A stretch of 64,000 nt of DNA from Thysanoteuthis rhombus (taxonomy: Eukaryota; Mollusca; Cephalopoda; Oegopsida; Thysanoteuthidae): contig OY735207.1 of assembly GCA_963457665.1 (NCBI GenBank), positions 61,897,888 to 61,961,887 of the forward strand, given 5' to 3'. Shown piece by piece: positions 1 through 28,365 of the stretch (the stretch's first letter is position 1; every line of letters begins with the position of its first letter). The notes beneath the pieces were generated by a model. The model was not told the origin of the DNA. It saw nothing but the letters and a program-made list of their open reading frames with translations, and did not search any database. Both the position numbers and the translations under genes were made by a program.

Positions 1-165
1 TTCTCTAATTTGCAAGCTTGCCTTTCTGGCTGTGTATGTATCACGTGTATAGGCTGCACCAATGGCGTTAGAAGGCTGAAAGTTTAATCATTCACTCCGT
101 GTGGCCCAAGAACGTTGGTCACCAGACGATTTCTGTTGAGTAACTAACCAGACCTGTTCGTGCAT
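1..165 (+). repeat. Dispersed repeat A, truncated copy
   Basis: It shares ggctgtgtatgtatcacgtg, ctgcaccaatggcgtt and aacgttggtcacca with the longer copies. The middle is deleted. It ends in gacctgttcgtgc followed by T-rich sequence and cgtag. Confidence 0.55.
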
Positions 166-179
166 TTCTATTTTCGTAG

Positions 180-315
180 GCATTCATTCATATTTACGAA
201 GGTCATCCAAGTCTGGCACAAGATCAGTGTAGAATAAGACTCAGCGAGGATTGAACTCACTACACTAGCGAATTGATCTGCAAAGTGAACTTTCTTACCA
301 TCACACCACAGAATG
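180..315 (-). mobile_element. tRNA-derived SINE relic
   Basis: The minus strand has an A-box-like GTGTGATGGTAAGAAAG and the B-box-like GAGTTCAATCCTCG at tRNA spacing, then a gtgccagacttggat tail also seen at 26690. Confidence 0.45.
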
Positions 316-420
316 CACCTTCAAGAATAGCTGAGTACATATTAATATATATATTGATTGGTGCCACATACATATCTATAGGGGATCTCCATGGTCTACG
401 CAAGTCTTAGATGGAACTGC

Positions 421-505
<85 letters not shown>

Positions 506-1624
506 CTAAGATACTGGTCTGGTGCCAGACAACAGTTGTGGAGCATCCACTGAGAAACGAACTCACTGAAAATTGCTTCCAAAATTAGTTTAGTAACCCT
601 CTCTCCTCGCCAAATGATCTATGCTTATATATATATATATATACAAATCCTGGGTTTAAAGGATGGAGTCAGCCTTGGGCAAGTCACACTCAATTTTTAA
701 ACTCTATTGCTGAAACTGGAGGTTTATTCCTCACGCTGGCCCCGATGCTGTAGAAGCTCATTCCAACAATCTCCGCTTGCGAAGCCATTCATTCATTCAT
801 TCATTCATACCGTATGACTTATAAAAGTTTTCAGTTTTAACACAACAGGGAAAATCTAATCAAGGTCAATGGTATCTCCTGAAAGAAAATTAGAATCAAC
901 GCCTCTTTTTTAATAATAATGGACACTTTTCCTGTTAATGTGTGCATGTACCAAGGTGAATGCGTACATATAAAATGTGCGTATGTATTTTTTTTAAATG
1001 TGTGTATGTGCATGTAGATAAGTATGTGTATGGGTGACGATCTATTTGTATGATTGACAAGTTTATACATGGCAACGCAAACGTTTATATACCAAAAGTG
1101 TAAATATGACAGAACAATTTTCTTTTTCTTTTTTTTTTTTCTTTACATCGCTAGATTAATTGTGTATAGTTGGGTTAGTCTTCCGCACAAACACAATCTT
1201 CGCCTTGTCTAGCAGAAGACTATCCTTGTGCACTGGAGATTTCTAGAAAGGATTGTAAAAAGAAGAGATTTCCAGATAGTATGTGCCATTTGTTAGGGTT
1301 TTTGCGAATGGAATCTTCCTTGCTTCTAAGGTAAGTAAAAAATATTGACATTCTTGAAGGAAACTGCGACGTGTACGCTTCTTTTTACCTATCTTAACCT
1401 TACGAACGACACTGACGTTCAAAAGTTGATGGGCTTCGATAAATGGAGCCGATGGAAAGACTTTGATCTCGGGAAACCAGTTGGTCAATGTAATTTGGGA
1501 TTCTAACACTTATTGCCAAAATCTTGAACCTTAAAATTCCAAACAAGGCTCTAGCTAGGAACCCTGACCCTAAATACTGTTCGTCTCAGAAAATAAAAGT
1601 AGAAATTGTCTGTTATTACAATCA
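315..1624. other. Upstream non-coding stretch
   Basis: Apart from the TA microsatellite I see low-complexity sequence and short ORFs without coding character. No exon with matching splice phase to the + gene is evident. Confidence 0.4.
422..503. repeat. (TA)n microsatellite
   Basis: About 82 bases of alternating TA. Confidence 0.95.
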
Positions 1625-2035
1625 TTAGAAACTGTCAACCAATACTGTCATTCAAACTATTGATAAAGGTTTCTTCAGTTTTCAAGTTAGTTGCTGGCCG
1701 GCTATGTATGTATGTATGTATGTATGTATGTATCACAAGTATAGGCCGCGCCAATGGAGCTAAAGAGCCTACAGTTTGAACATTCACTTCTTATGTCTAG
1801 AAAAGACTTTTCGTTTGTTTTTGTTTTTTTTTAATTTACCAAGTTAATGCTGGCTTCGTTTTTACCTGCTTGTTTTTTGAAAATTGCAACTTTTTTATTG
1901 ATCACTGCCCTACAAACAGCAAGAGACGTAACTTATTCATTGATCACCCTTTTTTCCAATCCTCTAAATTGATCACCCCAAAAGAGTTACTTGCAAACCG
2001 TGCGATTACCTACTGACGAATAATTATGGAAATCT
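1625..2035 (+). repeat. Dispersed repeat A, near full length
   Basis: The ordered blocks are aaactgtcaaccaatactg, ggtttcttcagttttcaag, gcgccaatggagcta, attgatcactgcc, gtaacttattcattgatcac and attgatcacccc. The same order recurs at 11836, 14080, 58393 and 60243. No ORF is present, so it is a non-autonomous family of unknown class. Confidence 0.65.
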
Positions 2036-2179
2036 ATTTATCATGTTTAACATAACAAAATTATATTCCTGCTGTGTCTCCAGGAGAGCCCACTACATAG
2101 AGATGCAAATGCCATGACTCGAACACGAGCAGCTAGTTAAAGGAACATTCTTATACATTGTGTTATAGAATCATGTTGT

Positions 2180-2545
2180 GTTGAGGTGCGAGTTGCTTAA
2201 CCGTTAGCAGCATGGTGAATGGAATCGGCGGGCCAGGTTCAAACTCTTTCAGAGTCAGTTTGTGTTAATTTTGCATCAATGCCCTTAGGAAAGATGTGAA
2301 TTCGTCTCTTCTTTCCCATCTATCTATCCCTGGTTGGCAACCAGACTAGGAGACTGAAAACTGATTCTAAACTATGGGGTAAAGCCTGTATCCAAACTGA
2401 TGTCAAATGTATCGCACTCTGCTTTCCCCTGAGCTATATCAGTGAGGCTGAGCGGGGGATACTGTCGACTGGATTGTGCATAATCTCCATATGCTCTACC
2501 AAGTCTTCAGCTCCGGAAAGATTACTTCAATGTGGTTCAATCTAC
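2180..2545 (+). mobile_element. tRNA-derived SINE
   Basis: The A-box-like gagttgcttaaccgttagca and B box ggttcaaactc lead a body (cccttaggaaagatgtgaat, ggttggcaaccagactagga) that is shared with 54405-54770. Confidence 0.5.
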
Positions 2546-3012
2546 TGAGACAGAAAACGACCTTCTTTTATTTCTTCTATAGAAATCAAGCCTTCATTCA
2601 GAGTGAAACGTTTCATATTTGTATTCATTCGCCCAGAAAATATTCATAATTATGTTATTAGGTATAAATCAAGCATGCGAGAAGAGGCGGGGTTGTTAAT
2701 TATATAGATTTTTTGTGTTTACAATGCGCTTCAGTATGCGATCAGTTTGAATTGGTTGGATGGCACCAAGACACCGCTCCTTTGAGGGGAGCGAAAACAG
2801 ACGGAATTGTTCATTTGTTTTCCGCATACGAAGAGAGAGATTCCCATTTGTCTGCAAAGAAACGGAGAAGACAATTCTTCCTTTGTTTGCTTTTGTGTAA
2901 TGACGAAATTATTTGAAATGTAAAAGCATGAATAAGTTCCGGTATCTTAACATAAACACCAATGAGCCATTATATCTAGAATAAATAATATCATATCCAA
3001 ATCTCTCCCAAT

Positions 3013-3015
<3 letters not shown>

Positions 3016-3089
<74 letters not shown>
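3016..3089. repeat. (TA)n microsatellite
   Basis: TA repeat with one TT interruption. Confidence 0.95.
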
Positions 3090-3090
<1 letters not shown>

Positions 3091-3351
3091 TTGCGTGTGT
3101 TTCTGTTAGAAATACATAATGCTCTATATTTTATGAAAGGATCATAAAATGTGAATAACAATAATTCAATGCAACAGAATATACATATATAGGTGTATGT
3201 GTGCGTATGTGCGTGACTGCGTGTGTGCATGTGTGTGTGTGTACAGGCATAGTACCCGTCAAAAATGGCAGTATTACTTGTGTATGGAACGGCACATCTG
3301 CCTAGGACCAGGGTACGCTCTGCCTAGAATGTTAAAAAAAACTCCATTATG

Positions 3352-3388
<37 letters not shown>

Positions 3389-3809
3389 TTTCTCGGCATC
3401 TACTTTGGACCAGCAATGGCCAGTTCCAAAGGTCGCCGAAATAAAGAAATGCAACTTCATTACATAACAAAAATACGTGGAATAATGAAAATACTTACTT
3501 CGAATCACTGTTAAGTAGTGCTACACGAGTGGGTTGTTCAAACATGTCTTTGAGATTTGAGAAACTGATTTTAAAACGGCATTTTGAAATTGTCAATCGT
3601 TCTTATTCTACATCCTCTCCCCCACCCCGCAGAAAACGACGGTTCAAACGTTTTTACTTATAAAACAGAAAAAAATGGTTTTCACCTATACCAATGCAAC
3701 AGTATATTTAAGTACACTAAACCCTGAATTTTGTTGGCTAACGAATTTAAATACGAACATTATTATGTGGAGTTTTTTTTCAAACTTTTTCTCTTCATCT
3801 TGGTTCATT

Positions 3810-3900
3810 TCTTGAATACAACGTTTCGACTGTTGTTCTCCACTGACGTCTTCAGGCGACAAATGAGTGTATTTTTGACCCCAGCCGCCTAAACAATTGT
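3810..3900 (-). mobile_element. Short Penelope-like end motif
   Basis: On the minus strand this reads CGCCTGAAGACGTCAGTG ... CAGTCGAAACGTTGTATT, the same layout as 23325-23362. No coding sequence is attached. Confidence 0.35.
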
Positions 3901-4599
3901 CTGGTACGTGCACATTCCATTGTCTAATTACAGGTGGCTTTGCAGACAGAAACAAACATTATTCTTGGGTACTTCATATTTTCATATGTTGCTTACGATA
4001 ATATATAAATAATCAGTGTCATGAATCAGAATTAACCAGTTTACATTCCATCTCATACAACCCACACCAAATGAATTGTTGAAATGGCCCTCGACCTCCG
4101 TAATCCCGAAAAGTGCATGAATAGACTGGCGGTAGAAGAGATTCTCCCCTGCCCACAAAACTACTTGAACCCGCGCAAGTAAGCTCAAGTGGCAACTCTG
4201 TAAGCCTTAAAACTACATTTCACCTTTTTCTGTTTTTTTGTTTGTTTTTTTATCGGTGTTTCAAATGTGCTGCTTCTGATCATTTGTTGTTCGTTTCACT
4301 CATTGAATAAGAATCCACGTATCAAAATGTAATTTTTCATAGAAGGATTATAGTAATTTGTTAACCTTATTCTAACGTGGCACAGGGTTAAGGGTGATGT
4401 ACTAGAAGAGAGCAATTATGTTGCGCCAATCAGCTGAGTGGTAGTGGCCTGTTTCCAGAATCTTTACCACTGATCACGGGCACCATTGGGAAACATGCAA
4501 TCATCAAAAATCATTTTTCCAAACTCCCGTGAGTGAGATTATATTACGTTGTTAGATATTAGATATCTTTTTTTGACAGCAAGATTAAGGATGATATAA

Positions 4600-5320
4600 A
4601 TAACGAAAAATGCTAAATATTCAAACTAAATATGATCCATTTGAAGGAATAATCCTTTTCCAGCGATCCTTAGATGATTGCGTAGCATCTCTAAAATATA
4701 CACTCGGTTTAGTGTTCACAAATGAAGGAAAGGTACGAATTATGGCTGTTTTATCATTGAACCTTTTATTGCGGATATTAAGTTGAAAATGCTTGAAAAC
4801 ATGATAATCTGTGGAAGAAATATCAGGTGAATATTGACGATGCTGCAAGACTCCGTATCCCTATCCTCTAAGCTTAGATACAGTCAGCTGGGAGGACCAT
4901 TTAATTAATTTCATATGGAACCCAATTCTTTATCCTTTCCCATCGCCTTGAGATGAAGAAGTATAGTTGCTGTTGAAGTCCTTAAATCTCTAAATTGTGC
5001 TTGAGCCGTTGTTGGCCTCTGTTGCCGGCAATTCTACATCATCAAGAACATGTTTGGGCTTCCCCTCGAGACTTATAACCAATATCCGTATTCTGACACC
5101 TAAACATATTGAACAAACGTTGAATGGTTTGCACTGTTAAGCGGTGTTCACTCCGAATGCTTTATTGACAATTATCAGCAGCTTGTGCAGCACTGAACCC
5201 TAATTTTACATCGTACTTGAAAACTAATTTAATTCGTAGGGTAGGCACAAAAGCGCTCAAAAACCTACAAACGCAATTACATTTGTTAATCTATCACTTT
5301 TTGCGTCATTCTCTATGATG
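4600..5320 (-). pseudogene. Degenerate mariner-family transposase
   Basis: Minus-strand 4848-4621 reads QYSPDISSTDYHVFKHFQ, then DRWKRIIPSNGSYL. This is the C-terminal end of mariner transposases (YSPDLxPxDYH, then RWxKCVxxNGxY). Higher coordinates hold fragments matching the N-terminal HTH region (KLGFSAAQAADNCQ) and the KNWVPYE motif, with stops and frame breaks. The catalytic core between them is missing, so this is an internally deleted dead copy. It ends about 150 bases before the first visible exon of the + gene. Confidence 0.7.
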
Positions 5321-5469
5321 TAAAGACAACGTAGCGGCCAAATTTTAGATTTTTGAAATATACGATACCCACTAAGACCTCAGACAACTAACAGCTGCTA
5401 TATCATGTCTGTCTTGTATTTTAATGTATTTTCAAAATCGTAAAATCTTGCCATTTTCTCCAATTCCAG

Positions 5470-22148
<16,679 letters not shown>

Positions 22149-22485
22149 ACGACCAATCAGAGATACACACGGAACTTGTATTTTTTTCATTCGGCCATTT
22201 CTGTACCATCTAAGATGAAAAACAAAGATATATATATATACTTTTTTTTTTTACTTGTATCAAGAATATGGCTAATTCTTTGGGGACCAGTAACAGACTT
22301 TTCAAGATCGGCGGAAGCTTGTGTTTGGATAAAATATTTATACTGATTCTCATTATAACAACAAAAATATATAAATCAAGCCTGGATGCTGCAGTGTCAA
22401 ACTCCATTCCAACTTCTATTTCGACTGAAGATGATTACTGCAACTTTTGTATTGTACATATAATAAACAAATTCTTAGGCATATA
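22149..22485 (+). other. 3' UTR of HHD-PDZ-PDZ gene
   Basis: This is non-coding sequence after the stop. It contains AATAAA at 22462-22467, followed about 25 bases later by the start of a tRNA-like repeat. The exact cleavage site is not determinable here. Confidence 0.5.
22462..22467 (+). promoter_or_regulatory. Poly(A) signal AATAAA
   Basis: A canonical hexamer lies 314 bases after the stop of the + strand gene. It is the first strong AATAAA on that strand. Confidence 0.55.
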
Positions 22486-22496
22486 AAACTTCCCAG

Positions 22497-22565
22497 TTTA
22501 GCTCACTTGGTAAGAGAGCTACCTTCCAATTACGTGGTTGTGATTTCATATGGAAAATGTAAATC
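22497..22565 (+). mobile_element. tRNA-like SINE head
   Basis: tagctcacttggtaagagagc is a good D-arm/A box. The B box (ggttgtgatttc) is degenerate. It starts just after the poly(A) signal of the + gene. Confidence 0.4.
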
Positions 22566-23031
22566 TTATATATAGTTTGGTTGAAGGTGACGTGATGGAC
22601 GAACATTGAAGAATTTACTCCCCTAAATTTTGTGAGGAGTGTTCTTGTTGTGGTTCTTGTTACAGGGGAAAACAAAGTCAACTCTAACTTGGATTAGAGC
22701 TTGATAATATTATTTTGCAAAAGTGCATATTGTCTCATGGAAAAACAGAATAAAATGAACTCTTCTTAAAAATTTTTTTTCAAAACTGTTTAGCTTCGAA
22801 AGAAAAAACTTGATGCTGTCGAGTTACAAAAAGAAGTTTACTCGAAATATGAAATGCGGTAAAAAAAAGTGATTGAATACGCATTTCAAACATGACTCTA
22901 ACTGTATGATCTTCCGTCAGTTGAACCTTGTACAGGTTTAACTAATTTTCTGATTGACCAGTCTTGTAAAATTAGAAAAAAATCATTTCATCTTATAAAT
23001 TTCTTCATCAACTGTTTAGTCTGGTACAAGG

Positions 23032-23195
23032 CCATAGGCTTTCAATACCCGGTGCTCCTAAGCGGTCACCCATATTCAAGTACTATCAGGTTCCTAAATG
23101 ATGGCTCATCTAAGTAGTGATCAAAATCAAAGTTGCTCAACTTCAGGCATCAGACAAGCATTGGTGCCTTCAACGTGTCTTTGATGAGTCTTCAA
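23032..23195 (-). pseudogene. 5S rRNA-derived pseudogene or SINE head
   Basis: On the minus strand the order CACGTTGAAGGCACC, CTTGTCTGATGCCTGAAGTT, GAGCAAC, GATAGTACTTGAATATGGG, TGACCGCTTAGGAGCACC and GGGTATTGAAAGCC follows animal 5S rRNA from its 5' third to its 3' end. A segment of about 40 bases inserted in the middle resembles the box C region itself (GATCACTACTTAGATGAGCC), so the internal promoter appears duplicated. It is too diverged to be a functional 5S gene. Confidence 0.65.
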
Positions 23196-23275
23196 CATTC
23201 GCCACGAATATAACTATAAGTGTAAGGCAACTAGCAAGAACCGAACTCGCTAATAAACGAACTAGTCTGCGATAT

Positions 23276-23430
23276 TATTTCCATTAATATTCGGACCATC
23301 CTCATCTTTGTTGTTTTTCATACAACGTTTCGGCTGTTGCACTCTACGGCCTTCGTCAGGTAACATCTGGGAGATTTCCGAATATCAATGGAAATAATAA
23401 TAATACCTCATCTCAAAAATTCCGAGATAT
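23276..23430 (-). mobile_element. 155 bp insertion with 15 bp target duplication, Penelope-like core
   Basis: The direct repeat actagtctgcgatat occurs at 23261-23275 and 23431-23445 and brackets the insert. Inside, 23274-23295 and 23377-23398 are inverted repeats (21 of 22 match). The loop carries, on -, CTGACGA ... GCCGAAACGTTG, the motif seen in other Penelope-like pieces here. Confidence 0.6.
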
Positions 23431-24234
23431 ACTAGTCTGCGATATGATCGTGCCAACCATTAATTACTCTAAAACAATGGTCATCAACCTTTAACTTCTT
23501 TTCAATAATTGAATTTTCAAATGTGTATAAACCAAAGTAGAAAATACACACTTGACTGAAAAAATAAGAACAAAGCTTACCGAGAAAAAAATAGATATAT
23601 GAATAATTACTGACTGAACAGAGTCTGTGTCATACAAATAACCAATAGGTTTATAATTAAAATGACAGAACGTTTGTTGATTTCTTTCTTCTATTAAAAA
23701 AAAAAACGTGTTGAAGAAATAAAATGAGACTTGTAAATGCTGTGAATGGGTCGTTTATGTAATGAAGAATTATTAAGTATGTAAAACTGTTACTTTGTTT
23801 CACGGATCCCCTGGAAAGGTTGTGCGGAACCCTGAGGCTCGATGGAACATAGTTTGAATGCCAATGCAGTGAAGTAGGCACCGTATATCTCAATCTTTTG
23901 GGGTTTAATTGGTTCTGACCTCAATTGCCGTGAATTAAAGTTTGTGGCGTGACAGACAATAAAACAAAGTGGAATTGAACACTGGAGAAATGTTCCTTCA
24001 AGAGATTACGTTCCACAAAATCAGGGACCAAGGGAAGCAATCATGTGATGCTGTTTATCGTATGATACTTATTTTATCATTTGACTATCGTTTCGATATC
24101 AGTGGTTGGGCAGAAGTCTGAGTAGCAATCTGTGCGTGAGTGTTTTTTTTTTTTTTTTGTTATTGTTGTTTTTTTTTAAGATGCAAGGGTAGTTGAACAC
24201 GAACAGCCAACCACGTAAATGGATGGGAAAAAAA

Positions 24235-24330
24235 TGAGCGTTGTGCAGGACTCGAACACACGTTCACCAGAAAGCAGTCATTATGCAAATCTGCTCTACC
24301 GACTGAGCAGAACCTGGTGGACGCTGGTTC
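24235..24330 (-). mobile_element. tRNA-derived SINE head, minus orientation
   Basis: On the minus strand it reads GCTCAGTCGGTAGAGCAG (A box, D arm) and GTGTTCGAGTCCTGCAC (B box), then CTCATTTTTTT. Anticodon and T stems are too mismatched for a working tRNA. Confidence 0.5.
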
Positions 24331-24475
24331 AAATCACGCATAATGCTCATTTCTTTATTCGTTTACTTGGCTGACTATTCGATTTCCGATTCCAGTGTGA
24401 GTCAAAATATGTTTCTTAATAAAATGTCTCTACAATTAACACATTCTGTCGGATATAGACCGGTCCAATCTAAAT

Positions 24476-24479
<4 letters not shown>

Positions 24480-24527
<48 letters not shown>
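24480..24527. repeat. (GT)n microsatellite
   Basis: 48 bases of GT. Confidence 0.95.
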
Positions 24528-24529
<2 letters not shown>

Positions 24530-24889
24530 TACGCACGCGCAGGCGCATGCGTAAATTGAAAACCAAACATGAGTATCTATTTGTGAAAGAATTCGTTATT
24601 TTCTATTGTTTCATCTCATTCTGTTGGTCCGATTTGGAGATGAGTTTCGATGCGTTGTCATCTTGAGTGTATAATCATAGAGTAACAGAGAAATATCTGT
24701 CTAGGCGTTGATTTATGGTGAATTTCCGGGGTGTAGGTGTTGTAGGGTCTGTTATTTATTGCTTTCTTAACCCTGGCTGACCGAGAAAGGATCTAAACAC
24801 TGGTAAGAATGGTTATTTGATATAGTGTCTTGTATCATGCTAAGAGGTTGGTATGTATGTGTGCGTATTTTCGCTGGTAGATGTTCATG

Positions 24890-25080
24890 TTCAAGTGTGT
24901 GTGTGTGTGTGTGTGTGTGTGAAGTATCTTTTAAATGTGAGTGTGTGTATGAGTGTGTGTGTGTATGCGTGTGTGTGATTGTATGAAGCATCTTTCAATT
25001 TTGAGTGTGTGAGTGTGTGAAATATCTTTCAAGTGTGAGTGTGTATATGAGAGTAAGTGTGTGAGTGTGCGAAGTACCTT

Positions 25081-25138
<58 letters not shown>

Positions 25139-25342
25139 AAGTGACGACAGTAGCGTTCACATTTCCCCACGTCGTTTTCGGTTATATATACGACATTTGG
25201 AATTTATACGTGAATAACATAGACAGGGAAATGATTTGATACAATTTCTTGAGTAGATAACGTCTTTTTGGTGCCATATTAAGTGGTTCGTGTGTGTGTG
25301 CGAGTGTGTTGGTGTATATATGAGTGTTAAGTATTTGTGTGC

Positions 25343-25393
<51 letters not shown>

Positions 25394-25470
25394 CATGATG
25401 CTAGTAGTTTTTATATTTTTCTCTGGACGATTTTGGTTATATGAACAACTTTTTGGTATTCTCTATCGAT
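24890..25470 (+). repeat. GT-rich tandem array with diverged duplicated units
   Basis: Four copies of gaagtatcttttaaatgtg-like units (24921, 24985, 25018, 25070) are embedded in GT repeats. Two longer segments (25137-25215 and 25385-25470) also look like old duplicates of each other. Confidence 0.7.
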
Positions 25471-25778
25471 GGTATAATGAAAATCGGAATTGAAATTACG
25501 AATAAATCCCCCAAAAATAGATCATAAAAAATAGCGAAGTTTCGTGCATTTTGAAAGACATTCTCGTATATGGATGACCAGAAGTGTATAATATTCTGAT
25601 GCCTATATCATTTTTAACATTATTATTTTGTTACGGGATGGATTATTTTTATCATTTTTAGATTACCTTGTAGTTGTATTATTCTTATGATTTTAGACAT
25701 AACCTTGGATTAGAGCCCATTTCGGTTTGTGTCCGAGCTTTCTGATCGGGCAATAGTTGGATATCATACAAACAAAGC

Positions 25779-25940
<162 letters not shown>

Positions 25941-25979
25941 GATAGTGATATAGACAGACGGAGAAAGAGGGGAGATGAA

Positions 25980-26400
25980 GGAACTTTTGAGTGGCAGTGT
26001 TCGTGTATAAAATTAAAAATAATGATGTGAACTGATTGTTACTTGAAGGACTTGCTTATGTGATGTGTTCTTTTTCTGATCGTCGGGTGGTTGAATATTG
26101 TTCGGGTGGTTTAATTTATTGTTGAGCCCTTTTAGTGATATGGTTTCTAGGTGAATTACCCAGCTGTCTTCGCGAGGTTGCAATATCTCGCTGTTTCTGA
26201 TGGGGATGTATTCCTCCATTTTTCTTTGATAATGAATTTAGCACCTCAAAGGAAATTATGGCCTATTAAACGAAAGTGTTATTCGACTGGTAATAGCTTA
26301 TTTGAGATTAATGTATTTATTCTGTCTATAATAGTTAAATCTGATATTAAATTATGATTCGGCCTACCCTACGGATTGTATATTATAGAGGGTGCATTCT
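25980..26400 (-). mobile_element. Penelope-like coding relic
   Basis: Minus-strand 26219-26013 reads EEYIPIRNSEILQPREDSW, then VIHLETISLKGLNNKLNHP. This fits the R-E-x-x-W-x-x-x-L-x-T-x-x-x-x-G-L-N pattern of Penelope-like proteins. It is flanked by a TA/GA/GACA microsatellite. Confidence 0.45.
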
Positions 26401-26835
26401 GGAAGATGAATAATAATTCTGCTTTTGCAATTCGAATTGCGGTAAATCTGAAAAGTCTTTTTTAGTTGTTGTTGTACTGGTGAGTCTGTTTATGGATAGT
26501 CGTGGTCACAACATTAAAGACATTATTTACTTACTCATCCTTATAAAAAATCGAAAAAGGTGTGACCGTGTAACTGTGGGCGAAATTTCCTCTTTCAGAA
26601 TGAATTACTACAAGCAAAACAGAGAAACCAGTGATTAAAGTAGATGTTTGTTAAAAGAATGATCAGTCAAGCACCTCACATTTGTGGCCTTGTGCCAGAC
26701 TGAGCTGAGCTTGGTAAATACTGATTCAAGCGCTTCGACATGAGGCAATGAATGGTTAACAACATAGTCTCATAAAAGATTACCACTGTAGTGAGTTCGA
26801 TCTTAATAAAGCTTAATAAATACATTTGAAAACAG

Positions 26836-27160
26836 GTCTAGTTAGTCCCTCAATAGAAACGTTCAGCTGGGTAACATCTATTGGCAACGCACCGTGTTGG
26901 GGGTGATCAATTAAAAAATGGAAAAGAGGTGTGATCAATGCATAAGTAGTTCCTTTTGTTGGGCATTGATCACGAGAATAACGTCCGAAATTCTCCAAAA
27001 ACAAGCGTGAACACTGTCGGAAAGAACTGATAGACTAATTTAGCATAAACTTACATCGTAAATTGAACCACCCTCCCACTAAAATCTATTGGGGAGGGGT
27101 GAAAAAAAAACTTCCTCAAGACATAAGGAGTAGATGTTTAGATTTTCATTCGCACCCCTC
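26836..27160 (-). repeat. Dispersed repeat A, minus orientation
   Basis: Reverse-complement blocks include caggtctagttagtccctca, gggggtgatcaatt, gggcattgatcac and agactaatttagcataaac. It lacks the gtttcttcagtttt end. Confidence 0.6.
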
Positions 27161-27365
27161 TAGAGGGGCTATTTGAACACCCTTCCTCGTAATTTCAATC
27201 GATTGAACATCCTCCCCTTTTAAGTAGTCCATAGGGATTAAAAATTATAAACTAGCTCAATTTAGGGAACGAGGAAAAATTTGGGGATTAATTTATTTTA
27301 TTAAGGAAGTGAAAGGAGATATTGCTCGCCCATCTAACTACATAACATGTTACAAGCTTTATTCT

Positions 27366-27700
27366 ATTGATAAAGTTGAAGAAGACGATAACTGAACAAC
27401 TGCAGCGTCAAAATTTGAGGCCTTATGAAAAAAATCCCTTCAAGGAATAGATATGGTCAGAATAAATTATGTTTATGACATCACTGGTGTTTTCCACCGG
27501 AAAACATCTAGAATAGAGTCAAAAAAACTTCTAGAAACTTCTAGATCATCCAGAATCTATGTGTTATTTTCAAGCTAGAGCCGTTGGAATAAAGCCCCCA
27601 AAAGCTCACAAGAACTTTTTTTACAAAAATTAAAAATCATTTTTAGAAGGGATCTAATGCCGATTTTCAAGTTAGAAGACAAAACGGTATGGCCAAGATC
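27366..27700 (+). repeat. Dispersed repeat B
   Basis: The blocks are ggaatagatatggtcagaat, gacatcactggtgttttcc, cttctagaaacttctagatc and gccgattttcaagttag. Confidence 0.55.
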
Positions 27701-28294
27701 ACTGGAACACACAAACATACATGCAGATATAAAAAGGGATAGAACCCCTCACCACTCACACTCATGGATATGTAAAATTTTAAATGCATAACCGCCAAAT
27801 CTGTCACGCCACATAAAATCTTGTCGGTATTCCTTTGAAAAGTCTACGGCTTCATTATGGACTTGTTGAAATCCATTTCATTATGATGAAAAAGGATATT
27901 CTAATATCTTCCCCATCGAAGCAAATTATTTGAAGATGTTTGCCCCCACCCCGTCTAAGGGAGGGGGTCCAAGTGGCCTGTCAAAGCAAACTTCGGCACA
28001 AGCCCGATTTCTAAAAGCACTCATTGCACGAATCGAACCCTTTGGCAACGGCTTCCTATTCTAAACATTTTTCCACAAATAACGCTTTCTCGAGAAGAAT
28101 ATAATTTGTCTGCTATTTGAGACTAAAACAGCAAATAAAATCTGTGAAGGAATGGTTTACAGAAGGAAGATCACAAAGGAAGACAGCTGTATGAACTCGT
28201 TTGTAAGAGAAAGTGCCTTTCATACGAGCTTTTCAATCGGTCAGACTTCTAATGAAAGCTGACGAAAGACAACGATATTTTTATGATTTATCTA

Positions 28295-28298
<4 letters not shown>

Positions 28299-28364
<66 letters not shown>
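28299..28364. repeat. (TA)n microsatellite
   Basis: 66 bases of TA. Confidence 0.95.

Positions 28365-28365
<1 letters not shown>

Larger units (their letters stand above)
2546..4599. other. Non-coding stretch upstream of the + gene
   Basis: It holds TA and CA tracts and one Penelope-like end motif. I see nothing else I can name. Confidence 0.4.

Noticed and set aside
376-582. ORFs made of alternating Ile-Tyr, here and at 6597-6928, 13635-13986, 25729-25953, 30801-31041
   Set aside because: They are translations of TA microsatellites and have no coding value.
2713-2916. 67-codon + frame as an upstream exon of the HHD-PDZ-PDZ gene
   Set aside because: There is no donor in a matching phase and no similarity to family N-termini.
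24235-24330. Functional tRNA gene on the minus strand
   Set aside because: A and B boxes are good, but the anticodon and T stems do not pair. It is better read as a SINE head.
24767-25396. ORFs made of alternating Thr-His or Cys-Val
   Set aside because: They are translations of GT/CA repeats on both strands.
24890-25470. CRISPR array
   Set aside because: The repeats are GT-rich, irregular in spacing and embedded in eukaryotic intergenic DNA. No cas genes are present.
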